DNA of 21,995 nucleotides from Candidatus Scybalocola fimicaballi (GTDB taxonomy: Bacteria; Bacteroidota; Bacteroidia; Bacteroidales; Paludibacteraceae). Positions within the stretch are counted from its first letter, which is position 1. The number at the start of each line of letters is the position of its first letter. The notes under the pieces were generated by a model. The model made no database searches. It saw only the letters and a program-made list of their open reading frames with translations, and was not told the origin of the DNA. Shown piece by piece: positions 15,135 through 21,995 of the stretch. The translations under genes and the position numbers were made by a program. Location of the stretch: the NCBI GenBank assembly GCA_002317115.1, contig DCIP01000037.1, forward strand, positions 1 to 21,995, given 5' to 3'.

Positions 15135-16325
15135 TTATAAAAAGACAGGTCTTGCGTAGTTCTTCACATCCTCCTCTGTAATCGCATCGTTACATAGGAT
15201 CGCAAGTCGCTCCACTACGTTCTTCAGCTCTCGGATATTTCCGTTCCACTCAAACGACTGCAGATGTGCCATCGCTGCCTTGTCAAACTTATGGTTCTGT
15301 CCTGTGGCGGCATCATACTTGCTTATAAAATGCTCCACAAGCAATGGTATGTCATCCTTACGCTCTCTCAATGGCGGCACACACAATGGTATGACGCTCA
15401 ATCGGTGGTAAAGGTCTTCTCTGAAGTTGCCTTTCTCAATCTCCTGCTTAAGGTTCTTGTTGGTAGCCGCAATCACTCTCACGTCTACTTTTATCGCCTT
15501 ATCGCCACCGACTCTCGTCAACACGCCTTCCTGTAGCACTCGCAACACTTTTGTCTGGGCAGCCAAACTCATGTCTCCGATCTCATCAAGGAACAGCGTA
15601 CCTCCGTCTGCCTGCTCGAATTTTCCGATTCTCTGCTTCAATGCCGACGTGAAGGCTCCCTTCTCATGTCCGAAAAGCTCGCTCTCGATCAGCTCCGACG
15701 GAATTGCGGCACAGTTAACCTCGATAAAAGGTTTGCTTGCCCTTCCACTTTTTGCATATATCTGATGAGCGACTACCTCCTTACCTGTTCCGTTCTCACC
15801 TGTGATGAGCACTCTGGCATCAGTTGGAGCCACTCTATCAATCAACGCGCGAAGATGGTTGATCTGGTCACTCTTGCCGACCATCTCTCGCTCGTCTGAG
15901 GCACCTCCAGTGGCTTTCTTCACACCGTTTGAAATAGTGGCACGAAGATTGCTTCCTTCCGTACTTTCGCTCGACATCGCCTCTTTCACCGCCTGTAGCA
16001 GACGGTTCAAATTCATCGGCTTCTCAATGAAGTCGAAGGCTCCGTTGCGCATACACTGCACGGCAGTCTCAATGGTGCCGTGTCCTGAAATCAATATCAT
16101 TTTGGTAGACGGCTGCAACTGTCTCATCTTCGCAAGTAGCTCGATACCATCCATCTTCGGCATCTTAATGTCCGAAAACACAAGGTCAAACTGCTCCTTT
16201 TCCGCCTCTTTCAATCCGCTTTCTCCGTCTTCCGCGAGAATTACTGTGTGTCCTTCAAATCCAAGAACTTCCTTCATTGAATTTCGGATACTTCTCTCGT
16301 CGTCAACTACTAAAATTTTTGCCAT
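15135..16325 (-). CDS. NtrC-like sigma-54 response regulator without DNA-binding domain
   Basis: 396 residues. The receiver domain (1-120) has the acidic pair Asp8/Asp9, the phospho-acceptor Asp52 (VFSDIKMPKMDG), Ser80 and Lys102. The AAA+ domain (about 148-385) has Walker A GENGTGK (176-182), Walker B GGTLFLDEIGD (241-251), sensor I ATN (287-289), arginine-finger candidates Arg302 and Arg308, and sensor II Arg365 in NGNIRELKN. The sigma-54 contact loop reads GAFTSA (223-228) instead of GAFTGA. The protein stops about 10 residues after the AAA+ lid (NYARPVFL), so the C-terminal Fis-type HTH found in usual NtrC proteins of 440-480 residues is absent. It would remodel the sigma-54 holoenzyme on phosphorylation. 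No histidine kinase is in the window. It is the last gene of the dapB-lepB-DUF3108 run, 66 bp after DUF3108. Confidence 0.93.
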   Translation of the reverse strand: MAKILVVDDERSIRNSMKEVLGFEGHTVILAEDGESGLKEAEKEQFDLVFSDIKMPKMDGIELLAKMRQLQPSTKMILISGHGTIETAVQCMRNGAFDFIEKPMNLNRLLQAVKEAMSSESTEGSNLRATISNGVKKATGGASDEREMVGKSDQINHLRALIDRVAPTDARVLITGENGTGKEVVAHQIYAKSGRASKPFIEVNCAAIPSELIESELFGHEKGAFTSALKQRIGKFEQADGGTLFLDEIGDMSLAAQTKVLRVLQEGVLTRVGGDKAIKVDVRVIAATNKNLKQEIEKGNFREDLYHRLSVIPLCVPPLRERKDDIPLLVEHFISKYDAATGQNHKFDKAAMAHLQSFEWNGNIRELKNVVERLAILCNDAITEEDVKNYARPVFL

Positions 16326-16391
16326 CCTATATATTAAATCCTTGTTTTCTTAAAATTTGGTAGTCTAGTGAATTTCATGTTTGGCAATATA

Positions 16392-17222
16392 TTATTTTTT
16401 CTTTTTGCCTGATTGCTCGTACTTTGTCCCTGTGATCGACTCAAGCGACGCTACTGCTTTTCCCATCTTCAAGCTTGCCTCAACATACACCGGATAATGG
16501 TTGTCGTCGTCGGCAACGTAGACTTTCAAATCTTCGTCGTTCTTGAACAAATCGCCCTTGATAAGGGTAGGCACAAATACTGAAGCCTTATATTTATCTC
16601 CGCTCTTAAGTTTAACTGTCTCCTTACCGATAAACTTCAAACCTAATTCGTATACAATATCTTCAAATAACAATGAGAATGCTGCGACGTTGCCCCTCGA
16701 CATTGACGCCACATCTATATTACGGATCTTATAGCATGTAGCTACCAAGTCGCCTGCCTTCTTGCTGATGTTAAACTCTGTGTTCGAAGTGCCTTTTCTC
16801 TTGACATACTCGAAATTCACATGCAAGCTGTCAGGGTTCCCGTTGTCTGTGTAATTATAAGTGGAATAGCTCCAATAGCTGTCCTCATGCTTTCCATCGT
16901 GATAGTAGACTGGCTGAAGTGTCTTCTTGCTAATATACGATGTGAATGTGTCTCTCACCACATAGAATCTCTCAAACATTCCCTGTGTATATCCGTCCAC
17001 TGTTAGTTTGTAACAGTCCTCACCTCTGACTACAGCCTCGCCAACTGAAAAATTGACCTTACCTGCCTTCATCGAAATGAATCCAAGGTTGAAATAGATG
17101 CCATAAGTTGCCTTCTCACCTACCTTAAATACAGGAGTGTCTACATAAGTAACCTGCGAAAAGAGGTTTCCTACCGACAACACCATCGCTATAATCAAAG
17201 AAATGATATGTTTCATGTTCAT
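16392..17222 (-). CDS. DUF3108 domain exported protein
   Basis: 276 residues from the ATG at 17220-17222 (MNMKHIISLIIAMVLSVGNLFSQ); the ATG at 17216 is equally possible. The frame is open to 17279, but that extension lies inside the repeat and has no signal-peptide character. A cleavable signal peptide is predicted by eye, with cleavage near FSQ. The mature part fits DUF3108 (PF11306): a VGEKATYGIYFNLGFISMKAG start, a central stretch with DTFTSYISKKTLQPVYYHDGKHE, and a C-terminal YVADDDNHYPVYVEASLKMGKAVASL. The family is thought to form an envelope beta-barrel or sheet of unknown role. It ends in five charged residues (GKKKK). It lies about 90 bp downstream of lepB, with a repeat in the gap. 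Confidence 0.85.
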   Translation of the reverse strand: MNMKHIISLIIAMVLSVGNLFSQVTYVDTPVFKVGEKATYGIYFNLGFISMKAGKVNFSVGEAVVRGEDCYKLTVDGYTQGMFERFYVVRDTFTSYISKKTLQPVYYHDGKHEDSYWSYSTYNYTDNGNPDSLHVNFEYVKRKGTSNTEFNISKKAGDLVATCYKIRNIDVASMSRGNVAAFSLLFEDIVYELGLKFIGKETVKLKSGDKYKASVFVPTLIKGDLFKNDEDLKVYVADDDNHYPVYVEASLKMGKAVASLESITGTKYEQSGKKKK

Positions 17223-17255
17223 GGCCTTAGTGTATTTAACAGTTAAACAAATTTT

Positions 17256-17310
17256 GTAGAGATGTTTGCCAATCATCAACCGTCATTCATCAATCGTCAA
17301 CCGTCTCTAC
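17256..17310. repeat. GTAGAGA-ended intergenic element with 14-bp tandem unit, copy 3
   Basis: Ends GTAGAGATG (17256-17264) and CGTCTCTAC (17302-17310) are inverted repeats with one mismatch. The interior holds a 14-bp unit twice, ATCATCAACCGTCA (17272-17285) and TTCATCAATCGTCA (17286-17299), followed by a partial third ACCGTC. It fills the gap between lepB and DUF3108, and its terminal sequence matches that of the hairpins at 7883 and 15099. Confidence 0.6.
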
Positions 17311-17313
17311 CTG

Positions 17314-18795
17314 TTAATCATTATGGATAAACTTGAAGATTCGCTCAGTACGTAGTCTGTTGAAGAATCCCTGTTTGTCGTCATCAAGCGAAAGCCATAT
17401 AAAAATCGGTTTTCCCACGATGTGATCCTCAGGTACAAATCCCCAATATCTGGAATCAGCTGAGTTGTGTCTGTTGTCTCCCATCATCCAGTAGTAATCC
17501 ATTTTGAATGTGTATTTGTTGGCAGCTTCCCCATTGATTTTAATGTCGTTGCCAGAGTATTCTAGTTTATTGCCCTCGTAGTTTCTGATTATCTGGGCAT
17601 ACAAGTCAATATTGTCAGCGTCAAGGTCGATTGTCTCTCCTTTTGCCGGAATATGAATTGGTCCGTAATTATCACGTGTCCACTTGTTGTCAGCCTTTGT
17701 CTGAGGGAACGTACGTCCGCCAAATCTCTCATCCTCAAGACGGATGCTCACCACGTCACTACGCTTCTCAAGCTGTGCCTTCATTGCCGCAGTCAATGGC
17801 AACTTGTAGACGTAGTTATAAGAACCGTCAGCATTCGCCTGATACTGCAACATTCTCTTCCAGTCTGTCGACACCATCGAGTATTCGTAGTCTGATCTGC
17901 TTACACCTAAAGTCTGGAATGTCTTCTCTGTGAACGCAGTTGTCGACTCGATGAAGTAGTTGAACTGCACATGCTCCGGAGCCTCAACCAAATGTCCGTT
18001 GATATAAAGGTTCTTATCCGAAATCAACAGATTATCTCCTGGCAAACCTACACATCTCTTAACATAATTCTCACGTCTGTCGACTGGCCTCCAAACGATA
18101 TCACCGAATGTCTCCTTGTCATTCCATACCTTATCACGTCCGTATGTCGACGTAAGTGTATAATAGTCAGGGTTCTGAACCTTCATTGCCACTGTATCGC
18201 CAGCAGGGAAGTTGAACACCACGATGTCGTAAAGCTTCACATCCTGGAATCCAGCCAAACGCTTGTACTCCCACTGCGGATTCTCGACGTACGACTTACA
18301 GTTGAGAATAGGCAATGTGTGCTGGGCCAACGGGAATGACAGCGGCGTCATAGGTGAACGTGGACCATAATTGCACTTGCTCACAAACAGGTAGTCGCCC
18401 ACCAACAATGTCTTCTCCAAAGACGACGACGGAATCACATAGTTCTGGAACAAGTAGATATTGATGAAATAGACTACCACCAATGCGAAAATGATCGCGT
18501 CTACCCAGCTTCCTACCGTCTTCACAATCGGATTAGTCGATTTCTTCCACCAATCCCACGCGATATAACGAGTGATATAGACATCAAGGAAAAATAGTAG
18601 GAAAAGCAACGTCAACGGATTGCCGGTCCACAATGCGAACAAAAGCGTCAACACAGCAAAGATGCCAAACTTAATAAAGTCAATCTTTTCTGTATCCTTA
18701 AAACGCTCAGCTAACGTGCCGGATTTCTTTCCTATGTATTCGTCTTTCTTCTTTGTAGAAGCCAAAACCTTATTCGTTGATCCTATACCGAACAT
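17314..18795 (-). CDS. lepB: Signal peptidase I
   Basis: 493 residues from the ATG at 18793-18795 (MFGIGSTNKV); the frame also allows a TTG three codons earlier, directly after the dapB stop. It cleaves signal peptides at the outer face of the inner membrane. Numbering from the TTG, hydrophobic segments lie at about 43-60, 62-80 and 101-120. Box B reads IPSSSLEKTLLVGDYL with nucleophile Ser128, box D reads YVKRCVGLPGD with general base Lys249, and box E reads GDNRHNSADSRYWG (442-455). Serine to lysine spacing is about 121 residues against 55 in E. coli, and lysine to box E is about 193 against about 127, so both lobes carry inserts, as is usual for long LepB of this phylum. Nine bases separate it from dapB, so the two are translationally close. 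Sequences of this kind can carry inactive paralogues, but this one keeps its catalytic pair. Confidence 0.95.
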   Translation of the reverse strand: MFGIGSTNKVLASTKKKDEYIGKKSGTLAERFKDTEKIDFIKFGIFAVLTLLFALWTGNPLTLLFLLFFLDVYITRYIAWDWWKKSTNPIVKTVGSWVDAIIFALVVVYFINIYLFQNYVIPSSSLEKTLLVGDYLFVSKCNYGPRSPMTPLSFPLAQHTLPILNCKSYVENPQWEYKRLAGFQDVKLYDIVVFNFPAGDTVAMKVQNPDYYTLTSTYGRDKVWNDKETFGDIVWRPVDRRENYVKRCVGLPGDNLLISDKNLYINGHLVEAPEHVQFNYFIESTTAFTEKTFQTLGVSRSDYEYSMVSTDWKRMLQYQANADGSYNYVYKLPLTAAMKAQLEKRSDVVSIRLEDERFGGRTFPQTKADNKWTRDNYGPIHIPAKGETIDLDADNIDLYAQIIRNYEGNKLEYSGNDIKINGEAANKYTFKMDYYWMMGDNRHNSADSRYWGFVPEDHIVGKPIFIWLSLDDDKQGFFNRLRTERIFKFIHND

Positions 18796-18804
18796 TTCTT
18801 TCAA

Positions 18805-19521
18805 TTAGAATTTAAACATATCCTGAGTGCCGTAGAAGCCCTTCTTTCCTGCAGTAAACTCAGCAGCAAGCACTGCGCCAAGAGCAAATCCCTCACGGCT
18901 CTTTGCATCGTGTGTAATCTCGATTGAATCGACACCCGACTCATAGCGGATAGTGTGGATTCCTGGCACCTCTCCTTCACGGATCGACTTGATTGCGATA
19001 TCCGAAGATGAGCCCTCAACCTCCTTCGACCAGTTAGTCTTTCTGTCAAGATTATCAAGGATACCCTCTGCAAGTGTGATCGCTGTACCACTTGGAGCGT
19101 CAAGCTTGTGGATATGGTGAACCTCAGTCATCTCAACATTATACTGAGCGAATCCGTTCATGATCTTAGCCAGATACTTGTTGACTGCCATGAAAATATT
19201 AACGCCTACAGAATAGTTGGAGCTCCAGAAAAGAGTACCGTTCTTCTGTGCCATCACAGACTTAACCTCATCAATACGCTTAGTCCAGCCTGTTGTACCG
19301 CAAACGACAGGGACACCTGCGTCGAAGCAAGCGTTGATATTGTCGATAGCAGTTGTTGGAACAGTGAACTCGATTGCAACGTCGGCACTCCTGAAAGCGT
19401 CGCTATTCAAATCTTCACGGTTGTCGATATCAATAATAGATACGATTTCATGACCTCTCTCTCTCGCAATTTTCTCAATCATGTGGCCCATTTTACCGTA
19501 GCCGATTAGCGCTATTTTCAT
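18805..19521 (-). CDS. dapB: 4-hydroxy-tetrahydrodipicolinate reductase
   Basis: 238 residues, shorter than the E. coli enzyme (273) but within the range seen in the phylum. It reduces 4-hydroxy-tetrahydrodipicolinate with NAD(P)H in the diaminopimelate/lysine pathway, in the cytoplasm. The nucleotide motif GYGKMG is at 7-12. GTTGW (75-79) precedes the active-site block E-V-H-H-I-H-K-L-DAPSGTA (133-147), with His135 and Lys139 corresponding to the catalytic pair of E. coli. GEVPGIHTIRYES and GFALGAVLAAEF complete the C-terminal domain. The ATG at 19519-19521 is the first Met of the nucleotide fold. It is the first gene of the run dapB-lepB-DUF3108-regulator. Confidence 0.96.
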   Translation of the reverse strand: MKIALIGYGKMGHMIEKIARERGHEIVSIIDIDNREDLNSDAFRSADVAIEFTVPTTAIDNINACFDAGVPVVCGTTGWTKRIDEVKSVMAQKNGTLFWSSNYSVGVNIFMAVNKYLAKIMNGFAQYNVEMTEVHHIHKLDAPSGTAITLAEGILDNLDRKTNWSKEVEGSSSDIAIKSIREGEVPGIHTIRYESGVDSIEITHDAKSREGFALGAVLAAEFTAGKKGFYGTQDMFKF

Positions 19522-19554
19522 ATTCGTCTTCTTTTACACTTTATAATATTTTGG

Positions 19555-19562
19555 CAAATATA
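19555..19562 (-). promoter_or_regulatory. Candidate dapB promoter (-7 element)
   Basis: TATATTTG on the minus strand fits TAnnTTTG and lies 33 bp before the dapB start. The nearest TTG in the -33 position (19585-19587) is 22 bp away, slightly longer than the usual 19-21. Confidence 0.5.
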
Positions 19563-19636
19563 TTCATTTTTTGGGACAATCTCTCAATAATTCCAAGGAC
19601 AACTGCAAAAAAATGCTAAATGTGAGAAGAGATCAT

Positions 19637-19676
19637 AAAAATACTCCCGCGGACACATCTGTATCCACGGGAGTAT
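19637..19676 (-). terminator. Terminator of the GH43-GH30 gene
   Basis: Arms ATACTCCCGCGGA (19641-19653) and TCCACGGGAGTAT (19664-19676) pair over 13 positions with one mismatch that is a G-T wobble on one strand. On the minus strand a TTTTT tract follows. It starts 30 bp after the stop codon. Confidence 0.88.
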
Positions 19677-19706
19677 AATTAGTATTTGGATTTGTTAAGT
19701 CAACCT

Positions 19707-21995
19707 TTATTTCACCATCACTCTCTCGCCTCCTCTTCCACATCTAACCACATAGATTCCTCTCTCCATAGGAATTCTCGTGATTGAGGAGTTGACGGTG
19801 CTTCTGGCTACTGCCTGGCCTGCTGCGTTGTATACGACAATGTCGTTTGCAGCAGATTCATCCAACGATAGAATCACAATATTACCTTCCTCTCCATATA
19901 CCAATGTCGACGGTGATGATACATTATCCTCCACTGATGTCACTTCCTTCACTGGCACTGCTGTGAATGGCACCGATAGAATTCTCCACTCACGATGGAC
20001 GTTGGCTCCCGTCGCTCCGGATTGCCATAATCCTACTTTTGTGTTGACATCAAACTTTCCACTCTCCAAATCAAAAAGTTTATTGTTCGACGCGGAAACT
20101 ATCTTGAAACTGTTGTCGCCAAGACTCTCTACCTTAAACTCCTGACTCTTGCTTGATGGATTAAGCGAAGATATTGAAAGATAGTATGATCCGTTGTCTG
20201 TCAACGCCATCTTATCGTTGTTCACCAAAGTATAGATGTTGTAGTTGCCGTTTGCCAACTTGCTAAAATACCATCGCTGATTTGTGTTTGTGATCGACAA
20301 ATTGCCCAACTGCAATGATGTTCCATTTAAAGTCAAAGGAGACGTTGATGCACGAGGGACAATCATATACGGCATCTCCGCAGTGAAATTCGCCATTCCG
20401 TCGCCACACTCAGTAGAGAAAATCAATGTTGAGATTTCCTGTCCGCCCATAGTATAGTCTAATCTGCCGTCGTACACTTCCACATCCGCCATACGCTGGC
20501 AATCACGGGTTGAGTTTGTGACATAGAGTTGAGCCTTAGCGTCGACTTTATTCAAAAGCGAAAGATCAACGCTTACTGTCTTCTGAGACGTGCCAGTGTT
20601 CAGCATTACCACCACAACTTTATCGCCATCCGGACTGATTGCGGCAAGGATATCGTTACGTCCTGTGCCAAGCATAGTATAGCCCTGCTTGATGAAACGA
20701 GTGACCTGCATGCGGACGTAGAAATTCTTCACGATATAATATGTCTGGCCGTCAAAACTTCCTCTTACAAAACACCACTGATCGTTCTTCTCCTCCACAA
20801 ACTGCCAATCTATCCATGCCTGTGGCTGAAGATAGTTAAGGTCGTCAAACATACGTTGTGCCATCGCAAGATTTCCTCCAATACCGTCGCCTCCTGAGCC
20901 TGTCTCCGACATCCAAAATGGAAGACGAGTCTCTGTAACAAGATCCTTTAGATTTGCCTTGTCCTGTATGCTTCCTCCGTAAGTATGAGTGTTGTACTGG
21001 CCCAACATCGGAATGATATCTCCCTCTTTGATGAATGTCTGCAACTCACCGATTGCCAACGGCACATTTGTCTCATCGGAAGCGGAAATAACCGTCTTCA
21101 ATCCTGAATTTTTCAATTTAGGATAAAGTGTTCGGATGACCTTCACCTGCGACGACGGATCGAAATGGCATCCCTCCTGAGATCCTTTATTATACCAGAA
21201 ATTTGTGTTTGGCTCGTTGAATGGAGCCAATGTCTTGAATTCAATGCCGTATGTCTCCTTATAATGCTTGCAGACGTCGATAAGATAGTCGCAGAACTTG
21301 CCATAATACTCTGGCTTCAAATTATCCTTTGATCCGTCATTGTTTCCAGACGCGCAACCAGAATATGTCATCCAATAAGGAGCAGAGTTGGAGAATGCCT
21401 CAAACACCACGTCATCCTTACGAGCATCTCTCAACTTTAGCATGATCTTACGCTGAGCGGCGTCGGCATTCCAATTATAAGCAGAATTCTCCGTTGCCTT
21501 GAATCCTTCCATCTCAGCACGCTTACCCTTTCCGTTGACCATGTGGCCATTAGCATGCGACGGTACATCACCGCCTCCGATATTGTAACGGAAGATATTG
21601 AAATTCAACTTGTCTTCCGACGTTAGCATATCCACCAAGTCGTTGACCTTATCCTCTGTCCATTTTCCACACTGGCCAGCCCACCAGCAAAGTGAGACTC
21701 CCCATCCTTCCATTGTCTGCTGACGTGCTGCCGGATTGATACGGACGTTGCACATCGCAGCAGGACGCTGTTCGTATTTGTTTCTTAGATTGCTGTACTC
21801 TTCCTCTGTAATGCTGATCACAGATCCATGACGCATCACCGATGGCAAAGAGTATTCGCCAGACGCAACCTGAGTGAATTTGCCAGATGAAAGATCAGTA
21901 GTGACAAGTGGATAATAACCTTTGCCTCCGAATTCATCAATGAAAAGACACCATTTGTCTTCACCGTTAAACTTAAAGCAAGTTGGACCCTCAAC
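19707..21995 (-). CDS. Multidomain GH43(partial)-GH30 secreted hydrolase with beta-trefoil and T9SS-type tail (5' end outside window)
   Basis: The frame is open to the window edge; the first apparent start (21848) is an internal TTG Leu codon. Numbering from the edge, 762 residues are visible. Residues 1-71 (VEGPTCFKFNGEDKW, FIDEFGGKGYYPLVTTDL, SLPSVMRHGSVISIT) look like the end of a GH43 five-blade propeller. Residues about 81-540 are a GH30 domain (EGWGVSLCWWAG, NIFRYNIGGGD) with acid/base Glu261 in PFNEPN and nucleophile Glu364 in WMSETGSGG. Residues about 550-674 resemble a ricin-type beta-trefoil (NQRWYFSKLANGNY, NKLFDLESG). Residues about 687-762 resemble a T9SS type-A sorting domain (VYNAAGQAV, RGIYVVR). 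The nearest known GH30 types are those acting on galactan or xylan side chains; the substrate is not assignable. GH43 usually removes arabinose or xylose, so a double-action enzyme on a branched plant glycan is plausible. Confidence 0.88.
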   Translation of the reverse strand, partial: VEGPTCFKFNGEDKWCLFIDEFGGKGYYPLVTTDLSSGKFTQVASGEYSLPSVMRHGSVISITEEEYSNLRNKYEQRPAAMCNVRINPAARQQTMEGWGVSLCWWAGQCGKWTEDKVNDLVDMLTSEDKLNFNIFRYNIGGGDVPSHANGHMVNGKGKRAEMEGFKATENSAYNWNADAAQRKIMLKLRDARKDDVVFEAFSNSAPYWMTYSGCASGNNDGSKDNLKPEYYGKFCDYLIDVCKHYKETYGIEFKTLAPFNEPNTNFWYNKGSQEGCHFDPSSQVKVIRTLYPKLKNSGLKTVISASDETNVPLAIGELQTFIKEGDIIPMLGQYNTHTYGGSIQDKANLKDLVTETRLPFWMSETGSGGDGIGGNLAMAQRMFDDLNYLQPQAWIDWQFVEEKNDQWCFVRGSFDGQTYYIVKNFYVRMQVTRFIKQGYTMLGTGRNDILAAISPDGDKVVVVMLNTGTSQKTVSVDLSLLNKVDAKAQLYVTNSTRDCQRMADVEVYDGRLDYTMGGQEISTLIFSTECGDGMANFTAEMPYMIVPRASTSPLTLNGTSLQLGNLSITNTNQRWYFSKLANGNYNIYTLVNNDKMALTDNGSYYLSISSLNPSSKSQEFKVESLGDNSFKIVSASNNKLFDLESGKFDVNTKVGLWQSGATGANVHREWRILSVPFTAVPVKEVTSVEDNVSSPSTLVYGEEGNIVILSLDESAANDIVVYNAAGQAVARSTVNSSITRIPMERGIYVVRCGRGGERVMVK

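Noticed and set aside
15802..16353. Open frame of 183 codons on the plus strand, opposite the NtrC-like gene
   Set aside because: It runs antisense to the receiver and linker of a well-supported gene, is Ser-rich, and has no domain or promoter.
17223..17279. Longer N terminus of the DUF3108 protein
   Set aside because: The extra codons lie partly in a repeat element and would put basic residues ahead of an already complete signal peptide.
17272..17299. Short tandem units as a CRISPR array
   Set aside because: Units are 14 bp, only two to three copies, with no spacers and no cas genes.
21846..21848. Start codon of the GH30 protein at the apparent TTG
   Set aside because: The frame stays open to the window edge, and the residues upstream (PTCFKFNGEDKW, EFGGKGYY) match a GH43 domain, so this is an internal Leu codon.

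Overview
The window looks like a plant-glycan-degrading member of the Bacteroidota, most likely a Prevotella-like Bacteroidales. Three things point there. Several genes are preceded by the TAnnTTTG -7 element of Bacteroidota promoters, one with a good TTTG -33 box. Two large glycoside hydrolases end in type IX secretion (T9SS) type-A-like sorting domains. The protein set (GH2, GH5, GH94, GH30, DUF3108, large LepB) also fits that group. I see no tRNA, rRNA, CRISPR array, transposase or phage gene.

Layout. Positions 1-3264 hold the 3' part of a secreted GH2 beta-galactosidase-like enzyme with a CBM6 and a sorting domain. A bidirectional terminator separates it from an outer-membrane beta-barrel gene (3352-4056, minus). 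A TIGR04076-type small gene and efp follow on the minus strand, then tyrS on the plus strand from a divergent promoter region. rfbB (dTDP-glucose 4,6-dehydratase) and an unrecognised membrane-protein gene run on the plus strand and converge on a lipoprotein gene (8703-9314, minus).

The metabolic core is 9489-14946 on the minus strand. It reads GH94 cellobiose phosphorylase, then a GH5 lipoprotein, then a GPH-family sugar symporter. This is a compact cellodextrin route with no SusC/SusD pair in view: GH5 would cut beta-glucan at a membrane surface, the symporter would import cellobiose or short cellodextrins, and cytosolic GH94 would split cellobiose into glucose-1-phosphate and glucose. A dyad upstream of GH94 is a candidate operator, and a hairpin between GH94 and GH5 may set the expression ratio.

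Positions 15135-19521 (minus) hold dapB, lepB, a DUF3108 gene and an NtrC-like response regulator that has no DNA-binding domain. The right end (19707-21995, minus) is the 3' part of a large secreted enzyme: the end of what looks like a GH43 domain, a GH30 domain, a ricin-type beta-trefoil and a T9SS-like tail.

The most interesting signals are: the regulator lacking a Fis/HTH domain and carrying a GAFTSA variant; the roughly 90-residue insert in the symporter; the operator-like dyad and leaky hairpin of the cellobiose operon; three intergenic hairpins sharing GTAGAGA ends; and the GH43-GH30-trefoil fusion. No clearly new defence or mobile system was found.
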